Source: Adiantum capillus-veneris
Lineage: Eukaryota; Streptophyta; Polypodiopsida; Polypodiales; Pteridaceae
DNA: 64,000 nucleotides
Reading direction: 5' to 3'
NCBI GenBank assembly: GCA_014529385.2
Contig: CM043971.1
Location: 87,064,840-87,128,839 of the forward strand
Shown: piece by piece, positions 59,842 to 64,000 of the stretch
Layout: the number at the start of each line of letters is the position of its first letter
Numbering within the stretch: the first letter of the stretch is position 1
Made by a program: the position numbers and the translations under genes
The notes under the pieces: generated by a model
Database searches by the model: none
The model's input: only the letters and a program-made list of their open reading frames with translations
What the model was told of the DNA's origin: nothing

Positions 59842-61471
59842 TGGTTGGGAAACTTGAGTCGCTAAGCCATCTCATTGATAGGCTTCAAGATTTGGAAAGG
59901 ACCATAGTATCTTTTTGCTAGCTTAGCATAATGCTTTTGATGGCCCATAGGATTTTTGTCCATTGTTTGCCTTAATCAAGCCTTAGGAAACTTAAGTAAG
60001 ACCCAATCATTTTATTTGAACATTAAGGCCCTTCTGTGCTTGTCAGCAACAGCTCTCTGCTATCGTTGAGAGATGGATATAGCCTCCTTAATCTCTTGCA
60101 AAGATTCTTGTAGGTCATAGCTATACTCATCAACAACGAAGATCTTCCCATGTACTTTGAGTAGAAAGGGACTTTTAGGTCTTCCCTCAGTGATCTCAAA
60201 AGGTGATTTTCACATAGAAGTATGTACAGTATTATTGTAGGCATACTTTACAAGAGGTAAGTACTTTTCCCATGTGAGCGTGGATCTAACTCTGTAGCAT
60301 AAGTCTTTAGTAGATGAGTCGAGTATTGTAAGATTGACTATCTCACTTTGGCCATCCGTTTGTGGGTGATAGGCCGAAGAGAAATTCAATCTTGTTCCTA
60401 GATTTTCAAAGAGACCTTTCCAAAAATTATTGGTCATTCTATAATCTCTATCTGACATGATGGATGTTGGTAATCCATGGTGTTTGAAAATTTGTGATAT
60501 GAAGAGAGTTGCCATTTGGTGTGTCTTAATAGTCTTTTTGATAGGAATAAAGTGTGCTTGCTTGCTAAACCGGTCAACTAACGTCCATATTCCCGTATTC
60601 CCATGAATAGACTTGGGTAATCCAAAGATGAAATCCATGGATATACTCTCCCATGGTGAATTTGGGATAGGCAATGGCTGGAGTGATCCAGGTTGCTCCC
60701 CTCTATCATATTCTGTCTTTTGGCATACTACACATTTTGAAACATACTCTTGTATGTCCACTTTCATGGTAGGTCAATAGAAATATGTCTCTACTCCTCG
60801 GAGAGTAGGTTGAATGCCTCTATGCCCCTGCATAGGGAGGAGCATCGGATTCATACATAACTTTCTCACGAAGGGAATGGGTAACACATAGCCTATTTCC
60901 ATGGAGAAGATAACCATCCTACAAGGTGAATGGTTCCTCTTTCTTCCTCAAAGAAAGGGCTAACATTATGCCTCTAAAGTTAAGGTAATAGCATACTTAT
61001 CTATCATAGATGATAGATCATTGTGAGTATCTATAGACACCACATTAACTTTTGGTCATCGTGAAAGTGTATCGGCTACTTGATTGTGCTTACCAGCAAT
61101 GTGAGCAATGTGGAAATTAAATTGCAAAAGAAAATTTGACCACCTCATTTGTTTGTCGGAAAGCTTGGTTTGCGTCATGAAATACTTGAGACTTTGGTGG
61201 TCGGTTTGTAGAATAAATGGAGTCCCCAATAAATAATGCTTCCATGTGTCTGGGACATGTAGAACGGCTAAAAGTTTTGACTCATAAATGCCTAAGACAG
61301 GTTCATCTGTATTGAGCCTTCATCTATCATATGCTATCACCACAAGCATCACATTGGACCTCCAGTGGCTTTGAGAGATCCGGAAGCATAAGGACTAGTT
61401 GGAAGGTAAGCTTCTCTTTGAGCTTGTCAAAAGCATTTTTCTCCTTTTAGAAATCTATAAATACTTAACGT
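59842..61471 (-). pseudogene. RNase H and integrase of gypsy G copy A
   Basis: Minus strand, from the RNase H start (FDKLKEKLTF...) with LEVQCDACGD. A deletion follows within RNase H, then the zinc region with CVVCQKTEYDRG and the integrase core (open 60767-60210): D in SISMDFIFG, D in IMSDRDYRM, and E in QTDGQSEIVN. The C-terminal part after stops shows [19 protein letters not shown]. The chromovirus-like integrase core is the best preserved part. The element F LTR cuts its right side. Confidence 0.88.
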
Positions 61472-63485
61472 TGTCGAGAAATTTGCAGTCTTGCCAGAAA
61501 AGCACCGGGCTTATGGATGTGAGAGTTTGTGAGAGAACTCAACAAAAACTATATGAAGGAGTTAAACCATAGATGCCATGAAGAATAGGGTTTGAAAAGA
61601 AGTGCAATCAAAGAAGACACACTCTTTCTCTCTTGCACTCACACACACAAAGAAAGAACACAAAAGAGAGTGTCAAAACAACACAAAGATGAAAACATCA
61701 AGGCTATGGTCATATCGTATCATGGGTATTATGAAAGGGTTAATAGATGAGTTAATGGAATTCAATCTTGGCTGACCAAATAGGCTACGAATTGTTCTTT
61801 GGAATTGTAGTTTTGTGCTTACCATAATATATATATTTTGTCTAGTGATTGGGATTAATTGTGTGTAAAAATCCTCTTGGCTCATAGCAAGATAACTACG
61901 CTTACATCAAAAGAAAAATTATAGTCTATGAGAGGTAGTATGATGGGATCCGCTGATAGAAGTATTTCATTGAGCCTTTCAGGGCCGAAGAGAAACACTA
62001 TACGTTGTTGAAAGTGTATTTTACGGCTAATCCATACGTTAATTCTAATAGATCGTACAGAGTGAAAGCGATAGAAATGATCATCATGTGGGTTATTCAT
62101 CTAGGATAGTATGTGAGAAATGTAGATATGAGAAAAATGTAGATATGAGAGAAGTGAAGAGATGAGAAGTTTCCTTCCCAAGCCCTATTCTTGTCCGTAG
62201 GCAATAAGGATACTGCGGGGAGAGATATACCTGTAGCAAGAGAACCTAAAATTTATAGAGAGGATGAATTACTAAGAGTGAGAGAGATAGGTTTGGTTAA
62301 GAAGATGAGATTAGATACATATATATATATATTGGATTAGAGATAAAAATGAAAACAACAAGAAATCAAGAAAACATCAATGTAGAACACATCTTACTTG
62401 ACAAACCCTTCGGCACCATTATTGATGGAGAGAGAAGAAGAGTGGATAATTCCACTTTGGTTGATACATCAAGTGCAAGACCTTCTTTGATTAGAGTTGA
62501 TCTTCCAAGGTTAGCTTGTTGCAAGAATGGCTAGTCTTCTTCTAGGAGAAAGTGTATGCTTAGGCTTATGTTAATGGCTAAGTACAATTAGGCATTACTA
62601 CTCACTCCCTCAAGAATTCCTCTCATCAATGGCTTGAATATTTGAGTGCGTTTTCAAGGAAGAAAAGGTACCCTTTTATAGGTGAAGGGAACCCCCAAGG
62701 TTTTACACAAGAAGAGAGGAGCCAGTGTGAACAGGAATTGGAAAAGTTGGAAATGAGCTGTCCCTGCATGATGTGGGTAGACTCGGGTCCAATATTTTGA
62801 TCATATCTCCTTAATCGTGGCTCCAAATAAAAAAGTAAAAATATGGACAGAAACTTCAGCTCATTAGCTATGATTTTCATTTTAAAATCATTTTCCAATT
62901 CGGATTGGAACCTTGTGTACAAAAGTCATCAAAATAGGGTCCATTTCTGGCAGCAAAAGTCTTCCTGTGGTCCCCTTAGCCTAGATTTTCATTTGATTCC
63001 AAAGGACACCTCATGCCATATGAAAGCATGACATTGCTATTTGTAATCATGCTTGCAATAATGCATTAAAATAAGTGTATCTTTGAAATCATGCCACCTA
63101 GTGTCCCACTAGGATTTGATTCCCTCCTAGTAGCTATTTAAAAAGAAATATAAGAAAAATACATAGAATATATATATATTGGAGTTGACCCTAGATATAG
63201 GATCTAGCTAGGGTGTGAGATGATAATGAGATAGTAGAAATAAAGAATCAATGCTTTTTGCCCCAAGTTAAAGAGGCGGAGCTATTGATGCTTTTCCCAT
63301 AGTATTTTCTGATGGTAAAGTAAGAATAGGTTACCCTTGAGAAAAATAATAGGATGAGATAGAAAGCTTATTATTATACTTAAATATGTATATGTACATT
63401 ATAGGAAAGATAATTATGTATCTAAAAAATTACAAGATAGATCTTGTAGCATCCGTTCCCACTATGTACGTGTCACAGCACGACA
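61472..63485 (-). repeat. 3' LTR of element F copy 2
   Basis: On the minus strand starts TGTCGTGCTGTGACACG after a polypurine tract and ends ...TTTCTCGACA at 61472. It is homologous over its length to the F LTR at 21496-31453, which is split by CACTA. A minus-strand TATA box (CCTATAAAAGGG) lies at about 62665. The left flank is RNase H coding of gypsy G, marking the insertion site. Confidence 0.87.
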
Positions 63486-63503
63486 TCCACCCCCTCTAAA
63501 CCT
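63486..63503 (-). promoter_or_regulatory. Polypurine-rich tract of element F copy 2
   Basis: Minus strand AGGTTTAGAGGGGGTGGA directly before the LTR start. Confidence 0.7.
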
Positions 63504-63543
63504 GCACATCCTCCGGTATGTGCCACATTATTTCTGTGTAAGA

Positions 63544-64000
63544 TCAGCCCGCTTGTACATCTTCCTTGCTTTCTTCTTCACTGGATAATTCCAAAGCTTC
63601 ATCTTCACTTTGATCTTTACCTGTGGTTTGCTCTTCTTCCTCATCAACATCTTCTGGATCATTGTCTCCTCTTCTCTTAAACATTTTGATCCTTTTTCCT
63701 GCTATGAGAATCTTTAATTCTGTACCATCTAGTTTAGACAAGCTGTAAGTAGCATTTTCATGCACATGCTTTACAACATATGATCCAAACCATCTTTTTG
63801 AAAACTTACGCATGACTGTGTGCTGGTTATCAAGGCTACTATCATACACCAAAACCCAGTCACCTTTGTCAATTGCTTTGCTCTTGAGTCGATGTCGCTT
63901 ATCAAAGTAGTCCTTGTTTTTCAACCTTGCATTTTTGAGTCATTCTTTTGCAGCTTCAATGTCTCCAGGTCTTCTCTCTAGCTGCCTTATACGCAGTGCA
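63544..64000 (-). pseudogene. Integrase C-terminal region of element F copy 2 (cut by window end)
   Basis: Minus strand from the window edge: IRQLERRPGDIEAAKE, an in-frame TGA at about 63943, then NARLKNKDYFDKRHRLKS and GDWVLVYDSSLDNQHTVMR, then KRWFGSYVVKHV. It ends in an acidic tail (DNDPEDVDEEEEQTTGKD). This is the tail of an integrase (GD.VLVYD barrel). It supplies the part missing from F copy 1, which stops in the integrase zinc domain. Confidence 0.85.

Larger units (their letters stand above)
53551..61471 (-). mobile_element. Gypsy G: two scrambled chromovirus-like pol copies with nested insertions
   Basis: Minus-strand order: RNase H to integrase C-terminus (61471 to about 59842, copy A); then RT to the start of RNase H (59840 to 54396, copy B, carrying two nested elements); then an inverted RNase H-integrase zinc segment (53881-54395, plus strand); then integrase C-terminus (53880 to 53551). 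No LTRs of G remain in the window. Confidence 0.8.

Overview
The window looks like a transposon-packed stretch of a land-plant nuclear genome. Evidence for a plant: a CACTA element with TNP2-like and En/Spm-like genes, a hAT pseudogene with a BED finger and DUF659-type regions, a plant-type heavy-metal-associated (HMA/HIPP-like) fragment, Ty3/gypsy LTR elements with plant-like structure, and long CT/GA microsatellites. No intact host gene, tRNA or rRNA was recognised. The gypsy family F (related by motif memory to fungal-type elements) and the DUF7869-like pseudogene hint weakly at a non-seed plant, but species cannot be fixed from this sequence.

Layout. 1-5.6 kb: plus-strand Ty3/gypsy element A. 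It has a gag-protease ORF, a damaged RT-RNase H-integrase, and then, unusually, a second aspartic-protease-like domain plus a WVPK-repeat tail downstream of integrase, ending at a polypurine tract. 5.6-8.2 kb: LTR-like sequence, a small acidic ORF, a non-coding internal region, and a second polypurine tract with an LTR. 8.2-12.65 kb: an interspersed and tandem repeat field built on GGTCCACCACTTGTCCAA. 12.7-15.9 kb: a broken DUF7869-like gene with transposase-like D...DN...HTHED motifs.

16.3-31.45 kb: minus-strand gypsy element F, copy 1 (truncated integrase, RNase H, RT, protease, gag, leader, primer-binding site, 2.2-kb LTR). Its LTR is split by a complete 7.78-kb CACTA element (23210-30988, TAA target duplication). 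The CACTA carries a TNPA-like gene, a decayed TNP2 gene and a captured HMA-domain fragment.

32.6-36.4 kb: a decayed hAT element flanked by inverted arrays of a TGTGTTAGAGT...ACTCACAC palindrome; further copies of the palindrome occur at 40.1-40.4 kb. 36.4-38.6 kb: a promoter/leader-like, LTR-like non-coding stretch. 38.6-39.9 and 55.8-57.1 kb: two copies of a 1.3-kb non-coding element with CACTAG termini flanked by TTAA. A third, related element (54485-57095) contains the second copy. 40-49.5 kb is mostly non-coding with microsatellites and one unexplained ORF.

49.3-53.55 kb: minus-strand gypsy element H (5' LTR, tRNA-Met-type primer-binding site, gag with zinc knuckle, protease remnant). 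53.55-61.47 kb: two scrambled gypsy G copies with an internal inversion, an integrase-to-RT fusion, the TTAA elements, and a compact 2.23-kb LTR element (57125-59355). 61.47-64 kb: the 3' LTR and integrase C-terminus of a second family-F element. The nesting gives a relative order of insertions: G before the TTAA and compact LTR elements, and F before CACTA.
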